Notes under the pieces: generated by a model
Seen by the model: the letters and a program-made list of their open reading frames with translations, nothing else
Databases searched by the model: none
What the model was told of the DNA's origin: nothing
Program-made: the position numbers and the translations under genes
Assembly: GCF_000972845.2 (NCBI RefSeq)
Contig: NC_040027.1
Span: 12,453,760 to 12,517,759, forward strand
Direction of reading: 5' to 3'
Length of the DNA stretch: 64,000 bases
DNA from: Larimichthys crocea
Lineage: Eukaryota > Chordata > Actinopteri > Sciaenidae
Shown here: positions 22,111 to 34,136 of the stretch, in pieces
Layout: each line of letters starts with the position of its first letter
Numbering within the stretch: the stretch's first letter is position 1

Positions 22111-23514
22111 CACCACAACAGCAAGAGTGCCCCATTTCCCTCTGCTAAATATTGTAGTTGACGAAAATCACCAGTCAGCTGAGCGGCCATGTGTTGGTGG
22201 CCTGAGGGGAATGTTTATGGTCACGGTAAACTATCGATGGTTATGTATGCAATCATCAAAAGATACGAAGGCTCGCCAGGGAAGTTTGTGTTCCTGCAAA
22301 GCTCCAGTCCAGATGTTCGGAGAGAGGGAGGAGGTGGAAAGACAAATATTAGTCTACTGGAAAGCTCAGAGGAGTGGGCTTTGGGTTTGAAAACATCAAC
22401 AATAAGACACATAACACAAAAATTTGGTGAGAAGGAAAAGAGAACACGATACTTGATTAAGGAACTTTTGGTCGGAGAATCTTAGTCACTTGGTTCAGAT
22501 TCTTAGATCAAAATATATAAACTGTAAAAGAAATTTCTCAGCATGGATGTTTGGAGAGAAAATAATGTTTCTAAGCAGAACTGTTTCTCTACATATTCAT
22601 GCAGAGGAACCAAAAATGACAAAGTCAGTTCATGAAGTATAATTTGTGGTGGGAAAAACATGGTCAGCAGCCAGTGAGAGAACATCTTTATTTTAATCAA
22701 CCCCATGGAAAATATAAATGGAGAGTTATCTTAGATCACTTCCTTGGGAATATGTATACTCACAGAGGAGTTGAATGGTATATAGAAATCTTTTGTCATC
22801 CTGCTGTCTGTCAAGTTTCATAACACCACTGAAAAACGAGGGTGAGGCAGTGAAAGAAGCTTCATTCCTTTAACCCAGCAAGTATCATAAACTATATCAC
22901 AAGAAGTTGTGAGTATATGCATGTGCGCACATGTTCATCTACATGTGAATTTGTGTGTTTATGTGTGAGGTTGGGAACTGTGGCCAACCAAGTTCAACGG
23001 CCTTTAACACCACAGATGAAGTCAGCATGTATTTTTGCCGTTGTGGCAGATTTTGTTTTCCCGCGTGTCAAAGTCACATTGGTCAGAGTGTTTGTAAAGT
23101 TCAGAGGCCGGCCACCACTGGCCTTCACACACACTACAGTAAAGCAGGTTCCCTGTGCCTCTGGGGCCCTGTCGAAGGCAGGGCTCTGGGTGTTAAGTGA
23201 CACTGAATTGAATTAGCAAATAAAATGGACAGGCTGTACCAAGATAATTTACCATGTCAGGGCAAATCAAATTATCCCCGAGGTGCAGATGGCAGTGTAT
23301 CCATTACTACAGCTGAGCTGGTAAACGCAGACTGCTGTTACCTTTAGATTCCCAATTTCCTTTGATTTGCTTCGTGTAGGAGGTAGTATGTTAAACAGTG
23401 ATGATAGAATAATCAGTGGCTGATTAAATAAGATCACTATAGAGGTATTTAAAACACTGAAGGAAGGCAAGACAGATTTTCTGCATCATTTTGTTGTTAG
23501 CAGGAGGTAGTCCA
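22111..23514. other. Non-coding sequence
   Basis: Unique sequence. Several overlapping frames (22064-22485, 22917-23216) have no features and are shadowed by frames on the opposite strand. Confidence 0.55.
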
Positions 23515-23833
23515 GTGCCAACTTGTGTGCCACAGCACAGCTGCCACAGTGCCCTTTTCTCTCACCAAGCTCTCGCCAACAACTAAAAGTCAGTCCCAGA
23601 TTTACTCTTGTCTGGCGGCTTCATGCTCAGTCACTCTCTCTTTGTTTTTTCTTCGCTTCCTCTGTCACTGTTGTCTTTGGTTTCTTCTCCTCTATCATTA
23701 TGTCCATAGACACTGCTGAGCTCCGGTTCTGGCACGACACTAGCTCGTCGTCAGCATCCACTTATGCCACAGGCCTGAAAACCTCATCTTCCTTTTATTT
23801 TAATGGTAGAAAAGTTACACAACATTGCTTTAA
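23515..23833 (+). mobile_element. Dispersed element family A, copy C (left end missing)
   Basis: Shares ordered words with copies at 48809-49560 and 54530-55346: CATTATGTCCATA (23696-23708), GTTCTGGCACGACAC, and an end reading GTTACACAACATTGCTTTAA (about 23814-23833). That end is the inverse of the start of the 48809 copy. It has no coding capacity, consistent with a non-autonomous DNA transposon. The sequence AACTAAAAGTC...GATTTACTCTTG near 23579-23611 is uninterrupted here but split by a SINE in the 54.5-kb copy. Confidence 0.65.
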
Positions 23834-23924
23834 ACCAATTAAATCAAGTTATTGGTTTTACGCTGAATCCAACGTGTAAACTGAAACCGTCTGTTCATTA
23901 TTGTCTGTCCTAAAAGACTGGTAA

Positions 23925-24115
23925 ATGGAAAATGGACTTGCATACAATGCACATTTACATATACATACATTAAATTCACCCATTCATACACATACATGGA
24001 AGGCCAACTGCTGATCAGATAGGAGCTCAGTCATTCACACACTGATGGCATAGCCTTTGGGAGCAATTCGGGGTTCAGTATCTTGCCCAAGGACACTTCA
24101 ATATGCCTGAGCCAC
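23925..24115 (-). mobile_element. SINE-like fragment, reverse orientation
   Basis: On the plus strand the order is AATGGACTTGCAT, then ATTCACCCATTCATACACA, then GGGAGCAATTCGGGGTTCAG, then TATCTTGCCCAAGGACACTT. These are landmarks of a common fish repeat read in reverse. The tRNA-like promoter part with the B-box is absent, so the copy is truncated. It shares its body motif with 7360-7470. Confidence 0.65.
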
Positions 24116-24159
24116 AGCTGCCGCAAGAAAGAAAGCTTTTAAGCACATTACTGCCATTA

Positions 24160-24465
24160 ACTGGGCTGGTGAGCTGGTGGGAATATCTGTAGTTCTGCAG
24201 GCAATTGGCGATCAACCAAAGTATTGGACAAACTACCCAAGTTGTTGCAATCCATCGAATAGTTGTTGAGACATTTTACTACAGAAATGAATGTTGCCTA
24301 TGAATGTCAACTTTTATTTGAGATTCATCCTCTGGGAACCATGAATGCCTGTAAAAAAAAATCCACAGCATTTAATAGTTGTTGAGATATTTCAGTCTGG
24401 ACGGGCAGGGTGGACAAACCCACATTACCATCCACAGAGCCATGTCACTAACATGGCTAAAAATA
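24160..24465 (+). mobile_element. Dispersed element family C, copy 1
   Basis: Landmarks in order: GGTGGGAATATCTGTAGTTC, CCAAAGTATTGGACAAACT, CAATCCATCGAATAGTTGTT, GATTCATCCTCTGGGAACCA, GTTGAGATATTTCAGTCTGG, GAGCCATGTCACTAACATGG. I recall this as a very widespread teleost repeat, probably a non-autonomous DNA element. Related copies lie at 57190-57400 and 59980-60250. It carries no coding sequence. Confidence 0.65.
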
Positions 24466-25139
24466 TGTTATTACAAGTGTTTTAAATAGCAGAGGATATC
24501 AGTAAAGAAAGAGTAACAGTAAAAATGTTGGTATAGTGAATTTCATTTTTGTGCCCTCCACAGGTTTCTTCCTAGAAAGATAAATCGGCCTCTCGCCCAT
24601 CCCCTTACACAAATATTTAGGTTCCCTGATACATCTAATAAAACTGTTTAGAATGTTTCCCCAGTGTTTCACCTCAGAGGAAGGACGTAAACTATTTCAC
24701 AGCGCGAGAATGAGAGGAAGCGCGGAGCAAAGAGAGATTGAATGTCTACGCGCACCTTATGTAAATATTTGAGACATCTGCAGATTCTGGGTAACCTTTT
24801 CTGTCATGAGAAAGATTTACTGTTTCCTGAGATACGTACTCTGCACTCACCTTTCCTGTGCTATCGTTATCTCTGCACTGTATATCTGCTAGCCCTTGTC
24901 TAATTCCTAAATTTATGAACCTGAATTTCTTTGAGATTGTTGAATGAAATTGTCATTTGCTGTCTCCCCCCTTAAAAAATACGCTGTAATAATAACCATG
25001 GGAAAGTCAGAAAGTGAAGTAGAAGGATGAATTGGAGCGATTTGGCACTCACACACACATCCTTATGACTCAGACATTCATACCACAAGAGAATATATAA
25101 CAGCTCTTGTCAGAATCAAATGTCTCCTGCTCTCTGCAC
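24466..25139. other. Non-coding sequence
   Basis: Unique sequence, no gene or named repeat. Confidence 0.55.
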
Positions 25140-25500
25140 ACGTGTCAGCCTCCTTCCCACTGGTGCTCAGGCTTACGTAAGTAGCATCACTGATATGAAT
25201 ATTTAAGCTTTGTTTTGGGGATGACGCTCCTTGTTTTTTCGATGCTTGGCATTCTCCCGTGATGATATTTCATTTGAGCTGTTACATCATCTGGATCAGG
25301 GCCACAGCTGAGATAAAAGAGTCCTGTGAGCCATTAGCGCAGGAAGCATGCGCTGCAGTATGGTCCATGTGATATGCATTAGTAGCTAACTAGGATGGTT
25401 GCCCATTAATATCAATGTTCCCTTAGATGTGTTTCCAATAACAGAGAGATGACTAATCATCAATCCTGGGGTTATCACCAAGGTTATTCTTCATCAGTGG
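25140..25500. promoter_or_regulatory. Putative conserved non-coding element
   Basis: Complex sequence with a perfect PAR-bZIP/C-EBP type palindrome TTACGTAA at 25173-25180. Other words are GATATGCATTAG near 25371, CCATTAATATCAATG near 25405 and GACTAATCATCAATCC near 25450. The texture resembles developmental enhancers. No coding frame. Confidence 0.3.
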
Positions 25501-28500
25501 ATTTGTGCACTCATCTGACTAATAAAGTAAGCCTGCATGAGTATTAAACAGAAGTCTGATATCTTTTTTTTTTTTCAGTTAAAACACTGTTGTATATCTC
25601 TTGTAGATGTAAGAAGTGAGATAGATGGGAACCTCAGGGTTCGGCCGGTCGCTGTAACAGTACAACACTCTCGGCACATCACAACCTCAGAGTCTGTTTT
25701 CAGGCCACGGCTGACTGAGCGTGCTCCTCTCTGTCTCCAAAGACGACACCGCCCGGATGAGACAGACGCCGCGGGCTCGGTCTACCTCTTGGCCCATTGC
25801 GCAGGTCTCGCTGTTAACACAGAGTGTTTTGACGACAGCGCTCAGAGATGCATTACAGTTTGAGGTAGAGCTGAATGTGTGGGTAGATGTTTCTGCTTTC
25901 TGTCATTAGGGGTGTTGGATTATTTTGTGTGTGCATCAGTGGATACTAAAGTTTGTGCCAGACTTGAGAAGAAAAATAAGGACTTGAGACGCCACACACA
26001 AAAATAAAAGTCTTATTTTGACCTGACATTGACAGCACATTACTTTGTAAAGCGTACAGTGTGATTGTTTTCTTCTGTAACAACTAGTGCAAGGAATTCA
26101 AAGTCACTACATTAAGTACTAATCTCAGTGAGGCTGAATTTTGACCAGAAATAAACCTCTGTGAGACCTCTGTGTGTTGTGGGTTTGTGTTACTGGTAAG
26201 ACAAAGAAATATATGCTCCAGGAAGTCCAGTGAGATTAAAGGCCTCTCCGATGCCGAAGTTATCATGCATGAAATATGCTGTTTACGCCGATTACAAAGT
26301 AATCCACCAGGAATGAGTGGAGCCTTGCCGGAAGACATTATGGTGTGTTGCAACAAAACTTAAGCCCGGTTCAACCCCCCGTGTTAGCACCCATGCCGTA
26401 TCACCAGACTGTGTTTTTTAAAAGCAGAGCTCCCGCCTGGATGTAGGTTAACGCTGCTGCTATCTCGTGTTTAGTTGACAGACCGATCTTAGTCTGGAGG
26501 TCTTGGGAAAACAGGAGAAATGTGAAAGTCCAAAGTTAGTGCTGGATTAGTTACTGGTGAGTCTACATTCACGTTTGGACACCAGGGCTAACATCAAACT
26601 GAAGTAAATAGTCAGTACACACGTTCAAAATGTAGCAGTCCTGCTTGTGAAATCACAATGTTAAGTTTTATATTTTTACTTTCATCAGAGCTTTTCAAAG
26701 GCACCTTTAACAGAGTTAGCCGTGCTGAGTCACAAAAGTAATGAACAATGAAACTAATTGCTTTTTTTTTGTTAAGTACCATAGTTACTTTTCAATGAGC
26801 AATTAATCACCATTTGAATAAATCATGAAACGTCTCTAAGAGGAACATGTTTAAATAATACTTTGTCATGTTGATTGTCAGCATTCAGTGATCTGAACAA
26901 CTTGTTCTTGATTTGCAATTCATTTCTTTAGACTTGTCACTTAACTCTGAAGGACTGAAATTAAATTCTCCTTAAGACATGCCTTTATAAAAACACGAGA
27001 CAGACTTGTCCTGCACTTGCCACAAGCATAACTGGAGATATTAAAACTCATTTTCCGTCCAAAAGAAGCAGCCGTTTTTTTTTTGGTACATTATGAAAAT
27101 CAAATTCCACCACCTTGAAAATGGCTTGAAAAGATGGATAATCTGTCACAGCGGCAATGTAGTTGTGAATTTGGTCGTGTCAAAATGTCTCTCATACCAA
27201 TATTTTCTTTCTCTGGGTTTGAGTATTTTCACATCAGTCTGCTCTTTATATCAGTCTGGCTATTGTCAGTTACCTGACACCCTCAGGAAAAAAAAAAAGA
27301 AAGTTCTGCCAGAATATAATTCCTCCAAAAATATGTTGCCTCACAAACTATCATCTCTATCATGTCTTTTTATTTAGAGGGGTTTTTGTGAGCAGAACAG
27401 CAGTTAATTTCAAGCTTGGTTTACCACCATAAATTTTGTGCCTTAAAAATGACAAAAAATAAGTTAATGTCCACAAATCTAATTACTTATGGAATACACC
27501 ATAATAGTCAGAAATGTGAAGCCGTAAAAGGACTTCGACTTTAAGTGATGGTAGTATTCTTCATTGAAGTCTCCGTTATTAATCTCCTTACGGTGTCTAT
27601 AAAATATGTATTTTATAAGGAGTTTAATCAGACGCATGCCATCAGTCGTTTGTCCATATGAAGCTGCAGCAGTAACGTCTGGTATGCCGCCCAGACTCCC
27701 ATATTTCATGTCACTAGTTAGTCTTTTTGTCATGCGCTGTACATCATATCGGGTGTCCTACTATTCTGTCAGCTTTGGCCAAGACTTTGAGTAAGATGTT
27801 CATGTCTGTCTTCAGCCCTGAGGGGTTCCTTCCTGTTTTTACATTTTTTAACACTGAGCCTTTTTATACCAACAAGCCTCAATATCTCCATCGCCTGTCT
27901 GAGCCCAGTGTCAGAGTGACATAGCGGGTCGGATAAAGAGTGAGCCAGTGAGAGAGAGAGAGAGACAATTTTTGTGACAAATTATGAGAATGCCAGAGCT
28001 GTGCTCTCTCTCTTTCTCCTCTCCATTGATTGAAGTGATTTCCCTCCGAGTTACGCTGAAATTGATCTGCATTTTGAACCATGTTGATGCATAATATTTT
28101 ATATTATTCATATGTTGCCGAGAGCAAGGATGTGCTGCAGAACATGGAGCTCCATCAATCCAGATTCTTTCTCATACACTGGATCTACTTGTGGGAGCAA
28201 CATGAGCCTCCCTGTACTAGTCGCATGTTATACAATACTGATTCTTTTCCTCATTAAGCGAAGAAATAAGTGTGAAAGTTTGAACACATCTAAACTATTA
28301 AAGCCTCGACATGTGTGTGACTCTATATGAACTCGCCACATGAGACTTTCTGCGTGTTGTGTAACATTTGATCATCAATTATTAAACCACGAACGTGATT
28401 ACATCTCTGGATCTTATTATGCAATGCAGCATCCCGAGATTACTGATGCTATATTCAGACATCGAGAGCTGCTGGTCACAAAACATCATTCAGGGAAGAG

Positions 28501-30162
28501 AGAAACTTTAAGCTGAGGACTTTTACACTCTGCTGTCTCAGCTTTCCTGCTCGGCTTAACTTGGGGAAAAAGTCAAAATTATTAATTGTTAAATGGATTG
28601 TGTGCGCGCTGTCGATGCAATGTGGAAGGTGTGCTAAGGTATAAAAGGAAATTACACAATCCAGCCTATTACCACAAGTTAATCGATTTTGACAGGTTGT
28701 CAATTTCATTTATGAGAGCAACTTTAAGGTTAACACTTGCAATTAGGTCTGACATGTAGTAGGTGAAGGTAATCAGTGGGGTTAGACAGTGGATCTATAG
28801 CGGTGTATATGTAATTAATGTATTCAGCTGTGCCCGGGGCACACTGCCGAACAGAACAAGCAAATTGCAAAGGCTGCTTTAAAGCTGGGATAAGTGCATC
28901 TGCAGATGTGAGCACATTTTTTTTTGTGTGTTCAGTTTTTCTCTGTCACACCCCTCCTCCCTTATCTTGCACAGTCTGCATGTGTGTGCATTGCTAGTAC
29001 AGGAGTATACTATATATATATACAGTAGAAGGTGAGTGCATGTGCTGATGTATTGACACAGCCCTTTTTGCATGTCTACTACTGTGCACATACAGGACAT
29101 GTGTGTGTCAGAGTTGACAGGCTATCAGAGCCGCTGTGGCAAATGAAAGTGATGCTCAGGAGGAGAGACGCCTGGAGGAAGGCTGGGAATAAACAGCCGG
29201 AGCTGTGACGCACTTTGAAGCACACATCTGAGAGGAAAGAAAGGCTGGAGAGAGCGAGTGGAGAAGGAACAAAACTGAGAAGGAGGGAGCAGAATAGAGC
29301 AGAATCTATAACTGACCAGACGGCAGGTCATCTTTCAAATGCAAAATAGGTGTTAACTCGCTGCCAGGAATCCTTTCAGCATCTCAGATGTATACATTCA
29401 CAGGATGAAGGGAGAGCCGAGAGCCTGACCCACAGTGCAGAGCTTCAAACTGTCTTCTGATCTCAGAAATGTTCAGAGCTCTACTTATTTCCTTGTAACA
29501 CGAGTGAGTGAATCGGGCGAAGGTAGCAGGAACAACTGACGGGATGACAAAATGTCAGATAAGACTGCCATGCCTATAGCAATGCCCGGAGGCAGAGGAT
29601 GACACAGTGACAACACAGGTTCTGCACAACAACAACAAAAAAAAGACAGGACACTGAAGTCCTCATAGGACAAATATTATGTGATAAGAGAACTTGATGG
29701 TTCACAGATAAACCTATATTTATATTTTATAAAGAGTGTATTAACTGCAGTGTGCTGTAGGATTAGGGTCATGTTACTGTACCAGCATGATAAGAAGAGC
29801 TGAGATTACTGACATTCTTATCTAAAGCCCACCAGCACTACGGACAAGACTAGTCCACAACAAACAGGAGTGTGTTGGAACATATGCATACACTGTTACA
29901 TGTGAGTGTGTCACTGGAGAGTCATTTTGGGGCGAAATTGGAAGGTTTTTAAATCGTAGTATCAGTAAAGCTGATTTATTTCTGAAATATAGATGATGCA
30001 GTATGGTTAGCATTAGGTTTAAGTTACCTAAGGATGGAGAGTTTTCTCGGAAACAACAAGAAGTAATTAATTGCAAATATTCAGCGTTAGTCCTCACTAT
30101 GCACTGTGTGTATCTTTGGGGTCTTAACAGTTAACAAACTTTTAAATTCGGCAACGTTTATA
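25501..30162. other. Non-coding sequence, mostly unique
   Basis: Poly-T at 25566-25578 and 26761-26770, (AG)n near 27951-27964, and a TATATATATA run near 29013-29022. The 108-codon frame 25537-25863 and others are featureless. Segments around 28360-28500 and 27590-27720 have the non-repetitive AT-core texture of regulatory DNA, but I cannot support a specific call. Confidence 0.5.
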
Positions 30163-30305
30163 TCCAGTGGGTAGTGGGTTAAGCGGCCGCCCCGTGTGTG
30201 GAGGCTACAGTCACAGCCATTTGTCATTCCCCCTCTCTCTGCTTCCTGTCTGTCTTCAGCTGTCCTATCATTAAAGGCATAAAAAGGCCAAAAAAATAAT
30301 CTTAA
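30163..30305 (+). mobile_element. tRNA-derived SINE family B, copy with deleted B-box
   Basis: Shares AGTGGGTTAAGC, GAGGCTACAGTC, TGTCATTCCCCCTCTCTCTG, CTTCCTGTCTGTCTTCAGCT and GTCCTATCATTAAAGG with the SINE at 54778-54954 (opposite strand). The stretch that should hold GGTTCGAATCC is missing, with CAGTC joined almost directly to ACAGCCATTTGTC. The internal pol III promoter is therefore incomplete. It ends in an A-rich tail near 30290-30305. Confidence 0.75.
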
Positions 30306-30689
30306 AAAATAAAATAAAACATAACACCTTTCTAGGACAAAGAGTGGTAATTTATGGAACCTATATATAAAAGGTATATAAACCAGAATAACAATGATTT
30401 CAGGGACTTTTCTCAGTTGCAATTACAACTAGTAATTACAGTAACTAACCCCAATGAATGCAACATCAGTCTATATTGGTAAAAATGCACTACAATGGAT
30501 TAAAATAATCACAACATTACAGGTTAACGGGTTAAAACATCTCGCAGGTCTATGGGTTGTAGTAATTAGCTTATTAACAACATTGCAGAAAACACAGAGC
30601 ACACTCACACAGACTCACACACCCACAAACATCCTCCACCCTGCATCACCCTGCATGGAATAATGAGCAAATGAGCAGGCAGAGGTACC
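30306..30689. other. Non-coding sequence
   Basis: AT-rich unique sequence with small ACTCACACA runs near 30600-30625. Confidence 0.5.
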
Positions 30690-30960
30690 ATGACGGATCA
30701 AAATCTTGATCCTTTTAGGAGATGAGGATGCTCTGAATGCAGGTCTCCCATTATCGGACAGCCGAGTGATGCAGAGCACAACCCCATATTAAGTCTAATC
30801 GCTTCAATGTATTCACCTGCACATTCTGAATGATTAAGCCAGGAAGCATTCGTAGCCGCCCTCGCTGCCATTTAATACCGTGAAAATAAGCGCAGATGCT
30901 GAATGGTCGGGTAAACACCGGTGTGACCAAAGAGCATCATCCAACGTGAATTATAAGTCA
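30690..30960. promoter_or_regulatory. Putative conserved non-coding element with a TCF/LEF-like palindrome
   Basis: A perfect inverted repeat GGATCAA-AATC-TTGATCC spans 30695-30712; GATCAAA is the core of TCF/LEF sites. Complex AT-core sequence follows (TTAAGTCTAATCGCTTCAAT, GAATGATTAAGCC). Regulatory role is inferred. Confidence 0.3.
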
Positions 30961-31369
30961 GAGAAAGTGTGAATATGTGTGTGACTGGCTGAGTTTATAC
31001 AAGTACGCATGTGGTCCTCAGAGAGACCATCTGTGTAAGTGTTTGAAGTGTTTATGTGTTTCTGTGTGTGTATGGTGATGAGGGTCATGGCGAGTGACAG
31101 GTTGGACAGCCAGCGGGAGTGTGTCAGTGGCCAGGCAGGGTGAACTCTGGGTTATGTGGCACTCGGGGCACAGCTGCTCCTGAAAGAGCAACTAAAAGGT
31201 GGCAGGCTGTGGCAATACCATGCAAACTGTGGACTAACTACAGTCCTGCTGAAACAAGACACGGGGAATGGTTCATCCCCTGACATGAGTGACACATGAA
31301 ACATTAAATTAGAGTCAGGGGGGACATCTTAAGCTAACCAATCAACCATGTTATATCCATACACAGAAT
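30961..31369. other. Non-coding sequence
   Basis: GTGTG-rich sequence near 30970-31080, otherwise unique. Confidence 0.5.
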
Positions 31370-31830
31370 AAAATATGGATGTAGTCTCTGTGACGTAGTT
31401 GTGGAACACTGCCGCCTCCCGTCTAATACAAAAACTGGCAAAGACATTGGCATGAGGCGGGGCGAATGAAGCCTGGTTGCTCAAACAAGCCACCTGTAAA
31501 AACACTCACCTGTAAATCAAGGCACTTTTAATTCTGCCTAACTTTAAGCTTTAATATAATCTGAACAGGTGAGTTCTATAAAAATTCACCCTCAGTACAG
31601 TTGTCATGAACAGGGAAATTAGCTATAGAGACCAAAACTGTTTTTTGTACCAGGCTGTAAACATGTTTATTTCTGCTGTGAAGTTGAACATTTGAACATG
31701 GGGACTTATGGAGACTGACTCAAGTGGACATTTGAGGAACTGCAGCTTCTGCATTGGCTTCAAATCATACAAATCGTACAAAAACTGAAGTATAAAAACA
31801 ATAAATTCAACTGTTGCAGGAGTTTCCAAT
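31370..31830 (+). mobile_element. Dispersed element family B, copy 1
   Basis: Landmarks: ACAGTTGTCATGAACAGGGA, AATTAGCTATAGAGACCAAA, GTACCAGGCTGTAAACATGT, TTATTTCTGCTGTGAAGTTG, GGAGACTGACTC, TTTGAGGAACTGCAG, CATTGGCTTCAAATC. The same series occurs in reverse at 34137-34480 and, internally deleted, at 52490-52575. It has no coding capacity; probably a non-autonomous DNA transposon widespread in fish. The left boundary near 31370 is approximate. Confidence 0.75.
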
Positions 31831-31969
31831 CTTTATATTAAGCTATTGGCTGTTGCTCAGAGCTGCATATTTACCATAAAGACATGAGAGCGGTATCAAT
31901 CCTTTCAGCTAACTCCCAGCGAGAAAATTAATAAGCTCGCCAAATGTCAAAGTATTCCTTCTCTCATAA
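31831..31969. other. Short unique non-coding spacer
   Basis: Nothing recognised. Confidence 0.5.
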
Positions 31970-32400
31970 ATATGTATTTTCTTTTTTGTCACTCATCGCA
32001 AAAGCAATATAACCTCAGTTACTATTCACTGACAGGCACAATCTTTAAATCTTCTCCTTCAGTCCTGACGTAAAAATCTTACTTCTGTGTTGCACATTGC
32101 CATTGCATCAGGTTGCATCATCTCTTCCCTCCAAAAATCGGGATAGTTAAAGTACATTACCTGTGTGCCTCTGCGCAAATGATGAACAAAGCACCGCTGA
32201 CGTCCAATGTTCTTGTCATCACTTTGCTCGATAAAGTGCCCGAGTGCCACGGGGAATGCTTCAACTTGCAGAAAGTTTGAAACTTTATTCACTTTCCCAT
32301 CATTCTTTCGCAGAGAGGTCACTCAAGCTCACGGCATCAGCAACAGCCTGTGTCAGTCCAACTGATTATGATGAAACCATCGTGGCGATGAGAATCATCA
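31970..32400. promoter_or_regulatory. Putative conserved non-coding element
   Basis: Non-repetitive sequence with CREB/ATF-type half-sites (CCTGACGTAA near 32064, GCTGACGTCC near 32196) and the reiterated word TTGCATCA (ATTGCATCAGGTTGCATCAT near 32103-32120). An 87-codon minus frame (32059-32322) overlaps without features. The call rests on texture and motifs. Confidence 0.3.
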
Positions 32401-33054
32401 AAGTCTTTGGATAACTAATCTGGTGTTAAGAAGTGGTGATAAGAAAAACTGCTTTATATTTTTCAGTGTGATAAAATAAAACTTGAACAGCCCAATTTGA
32501 CAATATACTGACATTTAAACAGTAATACTGTAATATAGAAAATATGCTGCAAGCCAAGAAGTAAGTATAGGAATCAGAAAATTTTAAATAAAATAGTAAA
32601 AATTAAAAACAAAGTTACTTTGATACGTAAGTGCATGCACCTAGCTCACTCTTGAGTGTGTGTACACTATATTTAGTTCAAAGTGTGTGTGAAAGCTCTA
32701 TTTAAACTGGATTCAATCATCTAAACACTCAGAGATCATAACAGCAGTCATACAGGTTATTATGTGGAAGAGCCTCAGCTGCACACTGACCTCCCCTCCC
32801 TCCACCATGACTCCACTCTCCACTCTTCATTGCAGGTTTGAGACCTTTATTGCACTTTGTTTCACATCACTCCCACTCTCTCTCTGTGGGCCTCTATATG
32901 TCTGTTTTAGTTTCTAGTTAGAATACTGAAGCTTTTGAAAACCTAATCAGCTCTCTCGACACACTGCCAGCTACTCCTCCACTCCTCTGCATTTTCTTTC
33001 CCCTCTCTTGAAGATACTGGAGTCAGTACACACCAACCGCTTTAGAGAAAAAAA
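32401..33054. other. Non-coding sequence
   Basis: AT-rich; pyrimidine-rich around 32865-32890. No gene. Confidence 0.55.
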
Positions 33055-33230
33055 TGTGGTAACACTTTACAATACAGCTCGCGATGCACAGCGTAATTAT
33101 TCCCAAATTACAGTGTAATTAGTTGTACTAACAGTGTACCAGTACAGTGTGTACTATATATATACACACACATATGTAGGTGTGAGGGAACAAGAAGTTA
33201 AGGAATGAGGGTGTAACAAGCTGGGAACTG
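33055..33230. mobile_element. MITE-like remnant
   Basis: Begins GTGGTAACACTTTACAATAC, a terminal sequence I recognise from several fish MITEs. Then come repeated ACAGTGTA words and a TATATATATA core. No matching inverse end is clear. Confidence 0.4.
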
Positions 33231-33599
33231 TTACTGTACATACAGTCCTTTACATCTCATTGTTGCTTTCAAAGATGTATTGATTCTTTGTTTTAAATAT
33301 TTTCAGTGGTGGTGTCCAAAGTAGCGCCGACATCCTGTCACCGCTTTTTTGGTTTTCTGTACTTGAGGACAGCGAAAAGAGCTCTATTTTATTTAGCAAT
33401 CCACCATCCTGGCAAATGGATCCAACCGGAGGCCCCTTAACAAGGTTTTCTTCCACTGGTGTGATTTTATTAGGCTCTAGAGGAGAACCTCAATAAGCAG
33501 TGGACCCTGTGTGTATTAGTTCTGTGTGAACTTAGACTTAGACGTGATCAAAATGTTATTTACTCTGCAAAATGTAAGGCTTACAGTCGGTAAGGGAGG
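33231..33599. other. Non-coding sequence
   Basis: Unique sequence, no gene. Confidence 0.5.
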
Positions 33600-33919
33600 T
33601 GTGACAGGATTATGGCAAAGAACTCAGAAATCCAAACGGACATCACTGGCAACAGGTAGTCAGAACAGGCAACAGGTACGGCTCAAACCCTACAGCAGCC
33701 ACGCAACATAAACAATCTGGCAAACCTCAATGCTAACCGCCCTCTATATATCCTGGGGAGCTAATGAGCAAATGAGCAGCAGCAGCTGTGCAGGCAGGTG
33801 GCTGATCACAAGAGCAGTCAGGTGATTTAACAGAGGCAGGGAACTTCTGACAATGCCTACTGGGCAGGTATGGCATGACTGAGTCTGAGAAATAATAGGA
33901 AACACACAGAAGCGTCACA
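33600..33919 (-). mobile_element. Possible solo LTR or LTR-like element, 320 bp
   Basis: The segment starts TGTGAC and ends GTCACA, the inverted TG...CA termini expected of an LTR. On the minus strand it has a TATA-like GGATATATAGAGG (plus-strand CCTCTATATATCC near 33741-33752) preceded by a GC-balanced promoter-like stretch. That order resembles fish LTRs. I see no clean target duplication and no internal retroviral or Gypsy coding sequence beside it, so solo LTR is an inference. Confidence 0.4.
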
Positions 33920-34136
33920 ATACAGGGTCTGAGTCTTCAGAGGAGAATGAATGGAGCCTTGCTGAAGACACACACACTGTGAATCTTTTGAAGCTGTTAG
34001 TGTCCCATAAGCCTTTGTGCAAACGACAATAAACTGTTCACTGCAGACATTTTTGACCTTTCGTAGCAGGAGAAGCACAGGTATGATGGATCTGTTGTAT
34101 TCAAGTGTCCCAGTCAACCCCTGCAGTTGTGAAAAG
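33920..34136. other. Non-coding spacer
   Basis: Unique sequence between the LTR-like segment and the inverted family B copy. Confidence 0.5.
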
